DNA of 64,000 bases from Fremontodendron californicum (lineage: Eukaryota; Streptophyta; Magnoliopsida; Malvales; Malvaceae): NCBI GenBank assembly GCA_030761205.1, contig JAULJL010000027.1:17486501-17550500 (forward strand), given 5' to 3'. The notes beneath the pieces were generated by a model. It searched no databases. It was not told where the DNA came from and worked only from the letters and a program-made list of their open reading frames with translations. A program made the translations under genes and the position numbers. Positions 11,488 through 24,091 of the stretch are shown piece after piece. Every line of letters begins with the position of its first letter. The first letter of the stretch is position 1.

Positions 11488-13280
11488 TGATTTTAATCTA
11501 TTCGTCACATAAAGTGTGAAAAAGGTTTGGGAGTTCTGATATTTTAAAAATAAATAAATGTTCATAGTTTTTTTTTTTTTTCATTTAGTTTGTTAAACAT
11601 AAATTATTTAATAAATAAAAGATAATTAACGTGTAATTTCACGTGCAATGCATGTGACACAATAATTAGTAAATAATAAAATGAATAGTTCTAAGTTGAA
11701 TAATATATTATATAATATTATACTAATAAAAATATTTCTTATAAGGAATTGAAAATATTAAGAAAATAATAAATGAATGAATCATTCTATTTAAATAATA
11801 TAATTATAATTAACATTAATTTTAATATAATCATTATTGTGTTCATAAAAAAACATGGGAAATGTTTAAATTTTAATAAGAAATTCTCATGTTATGAAAC
11901 ACTAATTTTATTTTTGATTTTAAAAAAAAAATATAATAATTGATTAAAATGTTTATTATATTTTTTCATTATTTCAAATGATTATAAAATTTAAAAATAT
12001 TGTAAATATTAAAATTTTTATAACTAGTTTTAATTATCTTTTATTAAAATGAGTATTTATTTTTACTTATTTTTAAATGGATTGATCAAGATACTTTGTA
12101 TTTGATAAATTTTTAAATTGAAATAAAATTCTTTCATAAAGAAAATATAATAAAATATAAATTCAACAACTATTATACAATAACTCATAACTTATAACAT
12201 AATTTAACATAATTTTATTTTTTACCATTTAACTATCATAATATATATATTTTTTTATTTAATCGCTAAAGTTTTTAAAAAAATCCACTTATATCAACAC
12301 ATCTCATTATTATTCAATATTTTAATTTTTACTGTTCATTTATCAATACATTAATTTTTTAATTTAGTAATATAAAAAATAAAAAAAATAATATGATCTT
12401 ATTTTTAAAAATAATAATAATTAAAGAACCAATCATTATACGACACATGACACAAAATTGAAAATTATTTGAACAATGCCAATTAGACCTGATAATTTTG
12501 GACAAAACACAAGAAAAATAACTAAAACAATACACGACATAAGAAATATCACCTACACGACACAGATTATTAACGTATCAAATTTTATATAAAACAAATT
12601 ATTAACGTATCAAAATTTTATATAAATATATAATATCTTCAATACCAGTATGACATAAAAAAATAACAAAAATACAACACAAATACATGAATCTTTCTCT
12701 CTCTTTCTCTTTTCTTTTCTTTCCTTCACTCTTTCTTTTTCTCTCTTACTTTTTCCTTTCTTTCTCTTTTCTTTCTTTCTTCGTAAAAATAAATAAATAA
12801 ATAAAAGCTTGCCACACACGTGACAAACTTTTAAAAAGTAACCAATTGAACTTTCATATTATTTATACTAATGATTTTCAAAGGAAAATTTAAAATATTT
12901 GCAAGGATTATCAAAAGTTTAAGGCGCACGTCTAGATTTAATAATTTTGGATACTATACGAAAATATGATACGAATAGGACATGTTTAATAGACATAAAA
13001 AATAGTGAAATAAGTATATTACGACACGTTTAAATATGATTAACAACATTTAATATTTAAAATTTTGATACATTTAATAATTTATATTGTGTTTATATTT
13101 ACTTGACACAAAAAATATAAAAACAACACACACAAATTAACAGATCTATCACAATTCCACACCTATGCCGGCCCCCTAATTCGGCCCACTCCAACCAAAA
13201 AGGACATCAGTTTGGAGCGACCTTTCACGCAATACGTGGATTGCCTTGTCCATTAAAAGGAAATCTTTTTCACTACAGAA
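11488..13280. other. AT-rich intergenic DNA with a pyrimidine-rich tract
   Basis: No gene. 11,520-12,480 is very AT-rich. 12,690-12,790 is a TTTCTTTCTCT-type polypyrimidine tract whose complement gives a spurious Lys/Arg frame. 12,425-13,150 contains scattered ACACGACAC/CGTGTC motifs like those in the BAHD intron (50,700-51,150), suggesting two old copies of the same degenerate repeat. Confidence 0.55.
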
Positions 13281-13287
13281 TTATATG

Positions 13288-13525
13288 CATAGTTTTAAAA
13301 TGCGGTCGTTACATAATGTAACAATTACGACGTAACGAAAATTAAAATTTTTGTATCGTATTTTACATGTTACGTAACGTTCGTAACACTATCAAATTCC
13401 TTGAAACATTGCCAAATTTATGTTCGCGACAACCGCGACGCATTACGTAACAACGATGACACCCGCAACTGCGACACTGAAGCAGCATCCGCGACGACAA
13501 CCGCGACCACGATTTAGAACTATGG
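13288..13525. mobile_element. hAT-type MITE with CATAGTTTTAAAATGCGGTCG termini
   Basis: 238 bp. The left end CATAGTTTTAAAATGCGG is inversely matched by CCACGATTTAGAACTATG at the right end (imperfect). TTATATG flanks both sides (13,281-13,287 and 13,526-13,532), consistent with the 8-bp duplications of hAT elements if one further base has mutated. The interior is rich in CGTTACGTAACG palindromic motifs. No coding capacity. Confidence 0.7.
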
Positions 13526-13532
13526 TTATATG

Positions 13533-14450
13533 TATGCACTCTATAGTCTCTAAATATATTAGTACTATATCCATATCAAAATCTCAATTGCCAATTTGTT
13601 ATTAATTATTGGCTTAAATAATAGCCCCTGTACTATACCATTTTTTTTCATTTTCGTACTTAATTTTTACAACAATATTTAAAAATGGCTTCATCATCAC
13701 TATTGAGGTTGCAATAAAATCACATATCGGAGGTTATATTTAAAGAGGTAAGTAAATTGTTGTAATATTATTTGTATTACATTATCAATTTTTAGTTATT
13801 TTTTAATTACTATAATTTTGTAAATTTATAGTTTTATTGTTTTATAATTTTTATATTTTTAATGTTATAGTGCTTATTATAGTTTTATCATTTATTAATT
13901 AGTATTGTTTTTTCATTTCATAGTTTTATAATTATTTATTTTTTATATTGTTTAATTTTTTATTATTATAGTTATTTAATTTGTTAATTATTTTTTATTT
14001 TATAGTTTTATATAATTTTAATTTTTTTATTATATTGTTTTTTTATTATTATATACAATAATAATTTTTAATTATTACTGTTTTTTCATTTTATATTTTT
14101 ATATAATTTTAATTTTTATATTACATAATTTTTTATTATTATAGTTTTATAATTGTTTAATTATTATTGTTTTTTCATTTTATAGTTTTATATAATTTTA
14201 ATTTTAATTTTAATTTTTATATTATATTATATTATTATTGTTTCATAATTTTATAATTATTATTGTTTTTTCATTTTATAGTTATTTATTTATTATATAA
14301 TTTAATTATTTAATAATTATATAAAAAAATTTACATTTTTTATTATTATTGTTTTGTTATTTTATAGTTTTAGAGTTTTTTTAATTTTTAATTGTTATAT
14401 TTTTATAATATATTAATTTTTATTATTATTTGATTTAATTTAATTAATTA
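13533..14450. other. T-rich low-complexity upstream flank of the PMD gene
   Basis: About 900 bp of irregular TTTATTATTATAGTTTTATAATTTT repeats with no protein-coding signal. It probably belongs to the Mutator-like element. The motif GGCTTAAATAATAGCCCC near 13,610 looks like an element edge, but I could not pair it with a terminal inverted repeat at the other side. Confidence 0.45.
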
Positions 14451-14454
14451 TCAA

Positions 14455-16413
14455 CAAGAAACTCGTCGCGTGTTACGTTCGAGGAAATTTAAATTGGAGG
14501 ACCCGCATCCATCTATTATCGACCACTTAAGAAGAGTTGGATTTTATCACGCAACTCAAATTCGATGATTTTTGATACAACCCGACTTAATCAGTGCGTT
14601 GATCGAACGATGGAGACCCGAGACGCACACTTTTCATTTTCCATTTGGTGTATGCACGGTAACTTTAGAAGATGTTGCGCTTCAACTTGGACTTCCGGTC
14701 CATGGCGATGCAGTTATAGGCGAAAGCTTGCTAGATTGGAATGAAGTCTGTCAAAATCTATTGGGCTTGGTACCTCCAGATAAGTATGTATCTAGCTCAA
14801 CGGTGAGACTAAATTGGTTGAAATCCTTTCAAAATCTTCCATTACACGCAACTGAACAACATATACAATATGCTGCTAGAGCATATATTTTACATTTGAT
14901 TGGAGGGTTACTGATGCCTGACAAATTGAGCAGTCGGGTACATTTAATGTATCTTCCATTACTACGTGATTTAGAGCATGCGGCAAATTATAGTTGGGGT
15001 TCTGCGTGTTTGGCGGTTTTGTATAAAGAACTTTGCCGGGCTACAGTTCCAAAAAGCCATGACATAGGTGGATGTTTAGTGCTTCTACAATCATGGGCTT
15101 GGTATTGGCTACCATTTCTTGCTCCGCGCGTGGATATTTCGGTTGTATACCCCCTTGCAAGCAGGTAATAATCTTTACTATTTTATTAATTTTGTACGAA
15201 CTTGTATTTTTATAGGTCATTAAGATATTATATGCATTTTAACAGGTGGAGTAGGAGTAGGAGTAGAGATTTTACAGAGACTCCGACGGACCTTGCAAGT
15301 ATAAGAGTGCGACTAGATCGAGTAGGATATGATAAGGTAAATATTTCGATTGTTACATTCAAGTATTTTTTATTTAATCCATATGAAACTAATAATTTGT
15401 AATAATTATTCGCAGTTTCTGTGGATGCCATATTTCTCAAGTGAAATTATGGCATGCCTCCCATCAGATGCCTAAAATAATTGTAATATATGGAAAGCAA
15501 ACACAACATCGATATGCTTTTCATATGTAGAGTGGCACCAAACTGACAGGGTGTTGCGACAATTTGGGATGCAACAACCAATTCCTGCAGCCCCGGTGAA
15601 CCTTGATAAGCTTCACAAGATCGACATGCGTGGTCGTCATGAGGAATTCTGGCCTGCGAAGCATGAACATTGGATCCATTGATGGAATATACATTTTCAA
15701 CGAATTCCGACAGGTTATCCGATTGTTGGTAATAATTTCAACCCATCTGATGATTACATAGGATGGTATAAAAATGAAGGTTGGCCTTTTGTTTGTCCAC
15801 TGTCGGTGTATGAGGATGTTAGGAGTATGCCATTTACCGGACGAACTTCAGCTTCAGTCCCTCCTAGACAGGATATGGAAGCTCCTAGACCTAGCCGACA
15901 ACGTGGGCGAACGCGTCAACCGACCTCATCGGAGTTCACAGCATCGAGGATGTCATTTAATCATCCTGAACCTGAACGGGATCATGGAGTACCATCCAGT
16001 CATCATTATTCCGTAAGTCACCCCGGATATGATGTTGATGAGTGTTACTGACCATCACCGCAACAACGAGGTTAAATGACCAGCTCCCCATCCTAAGTCC
16101 AAATTCAGCATATCTAACATCAATGTATCAGTTTGGAACCCCTTTGTCAGCATTTGATGGTACATCATTTCTGGGTCCATCTAGTAGTCAAGTTCCCGTT
16201 ATGGGTGAACTAGGTGTTGGCTCATCCAGCAGTGGGTTTCAAATTTTTGATACGGAAGAAATGACTGATGACATACAACCGGAACCAGTGGCGGTTATAG
16301 CAGGAGGTCGTGGTCAACCGCGAATACGTGCCATTGACGAGGTTGAACGACGGGTGCAACCACCACACACTAGAAGAGCTCGACACTGTTGCTCTACACC
16401 ACGCAATAATTAG
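14455..16413 (+). pseudogene. PMD (plant mobile domain) gene, MAIN/MAIL-like, degenerate
   Basis: PMD proteins include host MAIN/MAIL1 and many transposon-borne relatives, often mislabelled serine/threonine phosphatase 7 long form; the biochemical role is unclear. Exon 1 (about 14,455-15,164) carries the PMD hallmarks: ALIERWRPETHTFHFPFG, VTLEDVALQLGLPVHG and AYILHLIGG. Exon 2 is 15,246-15,336 (AG/GTGG to AAG/GTAA) and exon 3 starts at 15,416 after TTCGCAG; phases agree. Exon 3 carries VEWHQTDRVLRQFGMQQ, then a Ser/Pro/Arg-rich tail. Stops break it: TGA near 14,565, TAA at 15,473-15,475 and TGA near 15,677. The tail frame shifts between about 15,770 and 16,060. The reading frames otherwise hold up well, so inactivation is not ancient. 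Confidence 0.8.
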
Positions 16414-16768
16414 AATAAATTTACTTTTATCAATATAACGAGAATAATGTATTTTAAATTTCTAATATATAAATTTATATGTTTTGCATTTCATGTTATT
16501 TATTTTAAATTTGTTGGGAAATTAATTGTTATTTTTTATTTTTTTATTCAGCATGTGTAACTAAAATCTTAATGTTGTTATTTAATTTATACAATTTTAA
16601 AAGATATATATATATATATATATAATTGAGTTATATTTTTATAATTTTTTTTAATTTTAAATAAAATAATAATCCAAATTACATGATAAGTTAACAAAAA
16701 CTTGCATAACATTTTCTTTTAATGGCAAAATATGTAAATATTACAGGTTACGAAAACATGTAATTCAT
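16414..16768. other. Spacer between convergent PMD and transposase genes
   Basis: 355 bp, AT-rich, with a (TA)n run near 16,606-16,624. It should hold the 3' ends and polyadenylation signals of both genes (AATAAA-like motifs are present on both strands). No open frame. Confidence 0.5.
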
Positions 16769-18552
16769 TTATTGTTGATGCGAACTCTCCCCCAATGTGC
16801 CAGATCGATGCGGACAATTTCGACGGTTATGACCTTCATTTCTGCATAATCCACAACGTTTTGGTTGGCCTTTCTCCCTGAGGTCCATTTCATTACGAAT
16901 ACGACTTGATTTTGGCCGACCATGTGGATTTCTCCGCATTTCTTGATTGGGACACACTTCTGGACCATCATATTGAAGCCAGTAACCTTCATTTCCAACT
17001 GCTTCGAACTCATGTCTATAAACATTCAATATAGTTTCCAGTCTATAGACTTTGTCCACATATTGCATGCAATCTACATGGACATGTGCACAAGCAACAA
17101 CTACATGTGAACAAGGGAACCTTTGCGCTTGAAACTTCCCACAGTCACACCACATGTCACTAAGCTTGACTTTGTACTTCATTGCAGAAACACCCTCTTG
17201 TGGATCAACTAACTCTTCAACCAGAAAAGATTGATTTGCTCGCGTAAAATTACGAACAAAGTGGGAGTTAGCTTTCCTGCGATTTTCTTGCATAGCCTGT
17301 GTGACTGTTTCACAGTATGTGTGCCATCCCTCCATCATTGCAATTTGCTTGTTCCCCATCTTAACAAAAAGTGCAGCCAACCTATAATATGTTGATTGCA
17401 CTAAAGCAGTAATGGGAAGATGACGCGTTCCCTTCAACACCGAATTGATAGATTCAACTAGGTTGGTTGTCATATGGCCTTAACGTCTTCCTTGATCATA
17501 TGATTGGGCCCACTTCTCCTTGGGGATCCTATCAAGCCAATTAGCCGCCTCTGTATTTTCTCCACGAAGATTCTCATATATGAAATGAAAATTCGATCGC
17601 CTCAACTCGTATCCTAATAAAATTAAAAACAAAAGACTTGTGAATTTCAGTATTATTTTATATACTAAACGAAATATAAGAGATAAAATAACTATGATTC
17701 GATTCCATACCCATGTTAACAATGTGTCGACGCAATTCTTTATTGTTAAACTTTTTCATAAAGTTAGCTGCAATGTGTTGAATGCAGTACACTGAATATG
17801 CATGTGGAGGATTCCATCCACTACCATCGCGTCTAATCGCAGCTTTGATGGCTTCATGTCGATCAGACATCAAGCATATGCCAGGCTGTTTTGTCACGTG
17901 TGTACGCAAGTTAGTGAGAAAGAATGACCAAGCTTCTGTTGTCTCACCCTCCACAATGGCAAAGGCAATTGGCAGTATGTTTCGGTTGCCATCTTGTGCA
18001 ATAGCTAACAATAATGTTCCTTTGTATTTTCCATATTAGAAAGTACCGTCTATTTGCACAATAGGTTTATAATACGGATATCCTTCAATGCATGACTTAA
18101 ATGTCCAAAATTGTCGATGGAATATTCTTTTACCCTGGACCAGTCGATCACCGTGATATGCAGGTACCGTTTGCAATTCCACAATTGTACCAGGCACGAA
18201 ATATTGCATTGCACCTAACCATTTAGGTAGCTCATTGTACGATCTTTCCCAATCGCCAAAAGCTCGAACAATTACCTTTTGCTTTGCTTTCCATGTTTTC
18301 TTGTAGGAGGTGATGTATCCATACCGGATTCGCATCTCAGCGATCAAAACTGAAATCGAGATCTCCGAATTTGCTTGGACCAATGACAGAATGCATGAAC
18401 AGGTCATGTTACAATATAACTTGCAATGATCTTGTGAAATCCTCCCCGATGTGCAAGTATGAGGCCCTTCATATTTTCTAACCTCCCATGCCTGTTTCTT
18501 CTTCATAAAAGTTGCCCTTATTCTCCAATTACATCCTTTTCCATACATTACG
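16769..18552 (-). pseudogene. MULE transposase, central and C-terminal part
   Basis: A MuDR-family DDE transposase that would cut and rejoin element ends in the nucleus. Starting at the TTACG break (18,552) the frame runs through MYGKGCNWRIRATF. The catalytic block follows: IVQIDGTF (first Asp near 18,049), MSDRHEAI (second Asp near 17,863) and NLVESIN (Glu near 17,454). Exon 1 ends at 17,711 and exon 2 begins at 17,613, a 97-bp GT-AG intron. Near 17,140 is a SWIM zinc finger (CDCGKFQAQRFPCSH), and near the C terminus a CCHC knuckle (CGLCRNEGHNRRNC). Two nonsense codons break it: TAA directly after DGTF (about 18,036) and TAA at 17,480-17,482. The N-terminal part is 27.6 kb away at 46,132-47,068. 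Confidence 0.9.
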
Positions 18553-19449
18553 TGTAATAACCAATTTTGGCCTGGGTCGGATCCGAACCCGACCTGGGCC
18601 ATTTGCAACAGGGCCTGCTATTTAGCAGGCCCAATCTGTAGACCCCAACAGTAAACCCAATCCCCTACTGGCCCAACCCAAACAACCCCCAAACCATTCC
18701 CTGTGCCTAGGCCCACTGGCCCATTTCCCCTTACCCAATACCAGCCTAACCCTAGGCAACAGAAACCCTAGCCACCTGACAGCCCTAGCCACCTGCCAGC
18801 CCTAGCCACCTGCCAGCCCTCTGCCACACGCCAGCCACCATACACGGCAGCCACCCCACAAGGCAACCACCCCAACACTCCACCACCTGCCACACTCAAC
18901 CACCTGCTCCACGCAACCCAACCCCAAACACTCCACCCTCCATAAAGCCCCCCAATCACCAGCAAAAAAAAAAAAGAGGAAGGAGGGATCCAGATCGGAC
19001 CCCCCCTTCAAGGAGATCCGAAGAAAAAAAAAAGAGAAGAGACCCCCTCACCAAAAACCCCAGATCCGGGGTCCGAAACCTAGATCGAACCCCCCTAAAA
19101 AAAACCACCAAAAACCAAAACAAAATACGAAGCAAAAAAAGACCCAGGTCGAGCCCCCCGAAAAAAAAAAACCCAGATCGATCCCTGCAAAATAGAAAAA
19201 ACCAAACAGCCAGCAAAAACAATAGAAAAAAAGAGAGGAAGAGTCGAAGGGTCGAAACCCAGATCTAGGGGTTTCGACTGGGATTCGGGCAAAACGAAGC
19301 CCGAATCCGAGAAGAGGAGGCTGAAATCCCCCCAGGTGCGAAGTTCAGAGCTCATCGGCCGCCGAAGAACGGCGGTCGACGGCGAGGCACGGCGGCCGGC
19401 GCGGTGGCCGTTCGCCGGTTTTTGGGTTTGGGGGGGTTTCTGGGCTGAG

Positions 19450-19487
<38 letters not shown>

Positions 19488-19524
19488 AAAAATGAAAAAA
19501 AGAGAAAAATGAAAAAAAATAAAA

Positions 19525-19545
19525 TGGGGCTATTTATAGCCCCCT
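19525..19545 (+). promoter_or_regulatory. Probable LTR core promoter: TATA inside a palindrome
   Basis: The sequence GGGGCTATTTATAGCCCC is a perfect inverted repeat centred on TTTA, containing a TATTTATAG TATA-like box, just downstream of a (GA)n tract. The same arrangement is kept in the 3' LTR near 44,152-44,170. In plant LTRs the TATA box lies in U3 shortly upstream of R, which fits this position. Function is inferred. Confidence 0.5.
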
Positions 19546-20256
19546 GGAGCGGGTCGAGGTGACCCGCGGGTCGACCCGGGGTCCGCGCGGGTCACCCGCA
19601 TAAAAAAAAAGGGAAAGGGGCGCCAAAATGGCACCGTTTTGCCCAGGCAGGGTCCGCACGTGGACCCGGACCCGACCCGGGGTCCGCGCGCCCGACCCGG
19701 GGCACACACAAAAAAAAAGGAAGATCAAGCCCAAATCGGATCCGGCCCAACCGGATCCGGCCTGCGCCGAACCGGCCCAGGCTTTGGGCCCAACAGACCT
19801 TGGTTTTGGGCCAGGGGAGAAAGGGAAATAAGAAAGAAAAAAAAAAGAGAAAATTTAAATTTAAATAATAATAATTTAAATTTAAGATTTAAAAAAAAAA
19901 GGAAAATAAAAAAATAGAAAAAGAAGAAAATAAAAATTGAGTAAAATTACAAGAAAAAGGAAAAAAAGAAAAAACAAAAATTAAATTAAAATCAAAATAA
20001 AAATAAAAAAAATGAAATGAAATGAAAAAAAAATGAAAATGAAAATGAAAAAAAATAATAATAATGATACAAAAAAATTAAAAATATAAAAAAATATAAA
20101 AAAACAAAAAAAACAAAAAGGAAAAAAATTAAAAAGAAAAATTCACGATTATGGATTTTGACGTTTTGATTTTCGACATTTTTCAGGTGGTCGAGAAAGA
20201 ACAAAGAATTTTACGAAGATCAAGTTCGGCATTTTGAATTTCGGATTCTCGATATT

Positions 20257-22105
20257 TGATGCACCCAAAAGAGTGTATCTTATTTAACCTTGCACTAAAA
20301 AGATAAATTGTAAGTATAGTAGTTAGCAAGGGTCGAGTCCTCAGGGATTGGGTTTTAGTTTATAAGTTAATAGTTTAAAACTTAAATTCAAGAACAATAA
20401 AAGAAAAGGGGTTTTTGAAGCCAGATTTAAATTAAAGTAAATAATAAGAATAAGATGCAAGGCGGTATAACCAGCCAATAAAAATATATATACTAAATTA
20501 GGCGGTATAACCAGCCAATATATATACTAAATTAGGCGGTATAACCAGCCAATAAAAATAAATATACTTTTAAAAATAAGCAAACTAGAAAAGTAAGAAA
20601 ACAAGTAAGTAAGAAGAATCAAATATGAAAAATATGGTTAAGGTTTCATTCTCCACCACTAGACATCATTAAGAATCAATTTCAGATCTATCAATATCAA
20701 CCAACTATCAAAGTTAACAACCGTAGATAACAACAAGCTCTGTTATCCCAATCTTTCCTTAGTTTGTCGTTAAATAGAACAAGCTCTCTATTTAATCTCT
20801 AACCATTAAACAACCTAGAATAAGCTCTCTAAATTCAATTTAATGGCAGCTTTATGATGAGAAAGATAGGTTGATCTAAGCAACAAACACATAAGCTCGG
20901 ATTGTTCAACTTAGGTTATGTTCCACTTTGCAATTATTGAAAACTTTACCATAATCATTAATCACAAATTGCCACTTATGAATAGGAAATCAAGACAATT
21001 ACACGGATCAAGACTCCTAAACTAGCAATAGATAATTATCAAGATCTATCTAGTTGTACACCTAAATAAATCAAGACAACATCATGAACAATTCTTGTAG
21101 AAGAACATAAGCAACTTTGATAGAAAATTAATGATAGATAGAATCTGAAAATCAATCACAAAACATGTCTAGGGCTTTGAAATCACCCTTAACCAAATAG
21201 AAGTTTAGCCTAGCATAGGCATTGTAAACATAAACATAAAATTAAAGAAAATCTAAGAAGAAAATAAAAGAAAGAAAGAAGAAGAGGAAGAATATTAATT
21301 ATCCAACCTCTTGCTCTCTCTAAAGAAAAAGAAAACTAGAGAAAAGAAAGAAAACTAGAGAAAAGAAAGAAGAAGAAAACTTAGAGAATTTTATTAAAAT
21401 GGCTAATATCCTACCTATGTACAATATGATCCCTTACAATCATCCAAGGCCCTCTATTTATACACATTTTGGAGGGCTAAATGACAAGAGACAAGCTTTA
21501 CAAATTTCAAAGGTAGGTATAATAGGTGGGTGCATTTTCTAACAATTTTCGTCATATATGATGATTTTGATCAGCCAACTTGATGGTCTATTTTGTCAAT
21601 TTTGGAGGCCTTATCTGATCACATGGTCTTCTAGAAAAATGTTACCCTATCAGTTACTGATCCATAGCCGTTGGAATCAGCTCATTTTCTGATGTGGATA
21701 AGAAGATATGGGCATAATACGAAAACAGGTCAGCACAGACGTCATTGCACATCAGCCAACTTGATGGTCGATTTCGCTAGGGAAAACGACTCCGTTTCAA
21801 GAAGTGTAAAACATGAAAAAGATAGATATGCCTCTTAGCTTTGCATGGCTACAAATTTCAGCCTTATTGCTTCAGTGAAACTCGAGATATAGCTGATATG
21901 GAAAAAGGTGTCGGAACTGGAACTGAACTGGATTTGCCCTTAATTCTAGTAATCTGAAATCACTCAAAGAAACTTGTGAAAAACACCAAAATACATAAAA
22001 ATATAAAAGATCATAAACACAATTAGACTAAACAATAATAACTCGTATTTGACACAAAACAATAATAAAACATAACTAAAAACTATATAATTATACGAGT
22101 TATCA
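20257..22105 (-). repeat. 3' LTR (element orientation) of the Athila element
   Basis: 1,849 bp, exactly the length of the other copy. It contains two to three GGCGGTATAACCAGCCAAT repeats (20,462-20,550). Compared with the other LTR I noted about ten single-base differences (for example GTCGTTAAAT versus GTCATTAAAT and CTAAAAACTAT versus CTAAACACTAT). Confidence 0.93.
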
Positions 22106-24091
22106 CACCCCCACACTTAGATTGTTGCTAGTCCCTAGCAACGACTCAATAAAAATAAAATAAGAAAATCTAATCTAATCCATTTTCGTAGGAAATCACG
22201 GTGGCACTTAGCATGTGACACAAGCCTTTAAACCCCTAGGTGTCCCTAGTGGACGAGTTTAGTCTCGTGAGGGTTTACTAGAACGATACCCACAAACATT
22301 GAAAAACTAAAATATAAATAAACTGCATATACTAAAAATATTTACTCCTAATCCTTTCAATACAAATTAGATACAATATTTGAACAAGTCTTATAAACTA
22401 ATCAATAGCTTAAAGAATTTCACAAAAAATCATGCTTGAATGTAAATTGTTTGAGTTAAGCCAATATTAGCATAACATATCTCAATCAAAATATTGCATG
22501 TTCAAATTTAATCTCAACTTCTCACATGGGATACCCTCATGATTTTCACTCTTTAAAGTAGTGGTGAAGTGTTTACACTCAATCAATCTCATGAAAACAG
22601 TTCTACCATATTCTTGCTTGTCCACCTATTCTCCACTATTTAGATCATACAACTTCATGAATCAAGAGGTCTTTAATCAAGGTTGTAATGGGGCCAAGGG
22701 GTTTGTAATGTGGTTGAAGAACCAAAGGATAAAGATATCACAAAGGTTCCAAAGAGTTCATAAAGTTTAGAGACATAAAAAGATCATACAAATAAAACTT
22801 CTCAAAACTCTTATAAAGCACATAATAACATAGGCTAAATATTTATGTTGAGCCTTTGCATCATTCTAACCAACTTTGTAACATCTTTTTCTTTACTTTA
22901 ACTAGAAGTTCAAGAGAAGATTTTTTTTTTTTTAATATGGGAATGTATTTGACAATGATCCCTTTCTTTTTCTCTTGACTTTTTTCTTTCTTTCCCCCCA
23001 CACTTATTTCTTGTTTCTAACCCAAATTTTCAATAAATCTTCTTTGTCTTTGCAACTTGTCTCAAAACATGCTAATTCATCTTTGGAACAAAGGTAAAGA
23101 TATAAGTATATTTAGGTTAGGGACAAGTTATGGTTACCAAAGAGATAGCTTATTCAATGTAGGCTCAAATTAGTTCACTAAGGGTGTGTTCTCTTGGAAC
23201 ATTAATAATGGATGGCTGTTTGGCTCTGGTTATAATCCTAATGCCTCTATCATATTCATGTTGTCACATGTATCAATATAGTCTCAAACGGTTTAAAGCA
23301 AGTTCTAGAGAATCATGTAATCATAAGAGCACTCAAGAAAGAAATTAGATTGATTTGTATAATGCATCAATCATTATAGGCTCAAAAACTCACAAGGATG
23401 ATTATACAAGTCAGATTAAGTCTAAACATGCTTCTTTCTCAATCAACATATCATATTAACATTGGCTCATAAAAAGGTTGACATCAAGCTCAATTCTCAT
23501 GAAAATCTTCTCACTAATAAATCTGTTTTAGACTTATGCAATTCATATCTCATCATTGTATTAAAAAGGAACTAAAACTCACAAAAAAAAATAATAATAA
23601 TAATAAAGAAAAAAAAATAGTAGACAAAAATAAAAGAAATCCTAAATCATTCCCCCCCACACTTAATTCTTACATTGTCCTCAATGTAAGTCTATTAACT
23701 CAAATGAAAGAATCATGTGTAAGAGAAAAGAACTAATAACATAAGAATAGGAACAACTAAGACTCAAAACAAAACAAAACCATGCAACCTAAATAATCCT
23801 AAAATAATAAACAAAAATTAACAAGTAAACATAAAAAGATTAAAATCAAACTGACAAGGTATGTCTCAAGTCTCCCTTACTCAGACCTTGTTCAGAATGA
23901 ATACTTCTAAATTGCTTAAAACACAACAAACTTTTTTTTTTTTATTAGCAAAATATGTCTCTTACCCCCTACTAAAATATGACATTGTCCCCAATGTCAA
24001 ATTTTAAAGGTAGAATTTAGGAGATATTACCTGCAGAGGTTGCTAACCACTTATTATAACTGAGACAGAACAAACAAAATGTTAGATAATG
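22106..24091 (-). other. 3' non-coding region and polypurine tract of the Athila element
   Basis: Directly next to the LTR, the minus strand reads TAAGTGTGGGGGTG, the polypurine tract (22,106-22,119). The rest, up to the LOG gene, shows no protein-coding frame with recognisable similarity. It includes a C-rich module at 23,640-23,790, repeated at 26,730-26,850, and a short inverted repeat GACATTG/CAATGTC near 23,980. Long 3' non-coding stretches are usual in Athila elements. Confidence 0.7.
23640..23790 (-). repeat. C-rich hairpin module, copy A (copy B at 26,730-26,850)
   Basis: Both copies contain, on the plus strand, CCCCCCACAC.TAAT followed by a perfect inverted repeat TTACATTG-TCCT-CAATGTAA, then TGTAAGAGAAAAGAACTA. 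The minus strand of the C-run resembles the polypurine tract next to the LTR. Copy A lies downstream of LOG and copy B between pol and zinc-finger gene copy 2. Whether they act as extra plus-strand primers, RNA structures or termination signals is unknown. Confidence 0.7.

Noticed and set aside
12610..12819. Lys/Arg-rich minus-strand frame
   Set aside because: Translation of the complement of a CT-rich tract; no start context, domain or conservation.
19628..19917. Frames in the GC-rich part of the Tat LTRs (also 43,190-44,819)
   Set aside because: They fall in the LTR U3/R region, are repeated in the other LTR with frameshifts, and consist of simple repeats.
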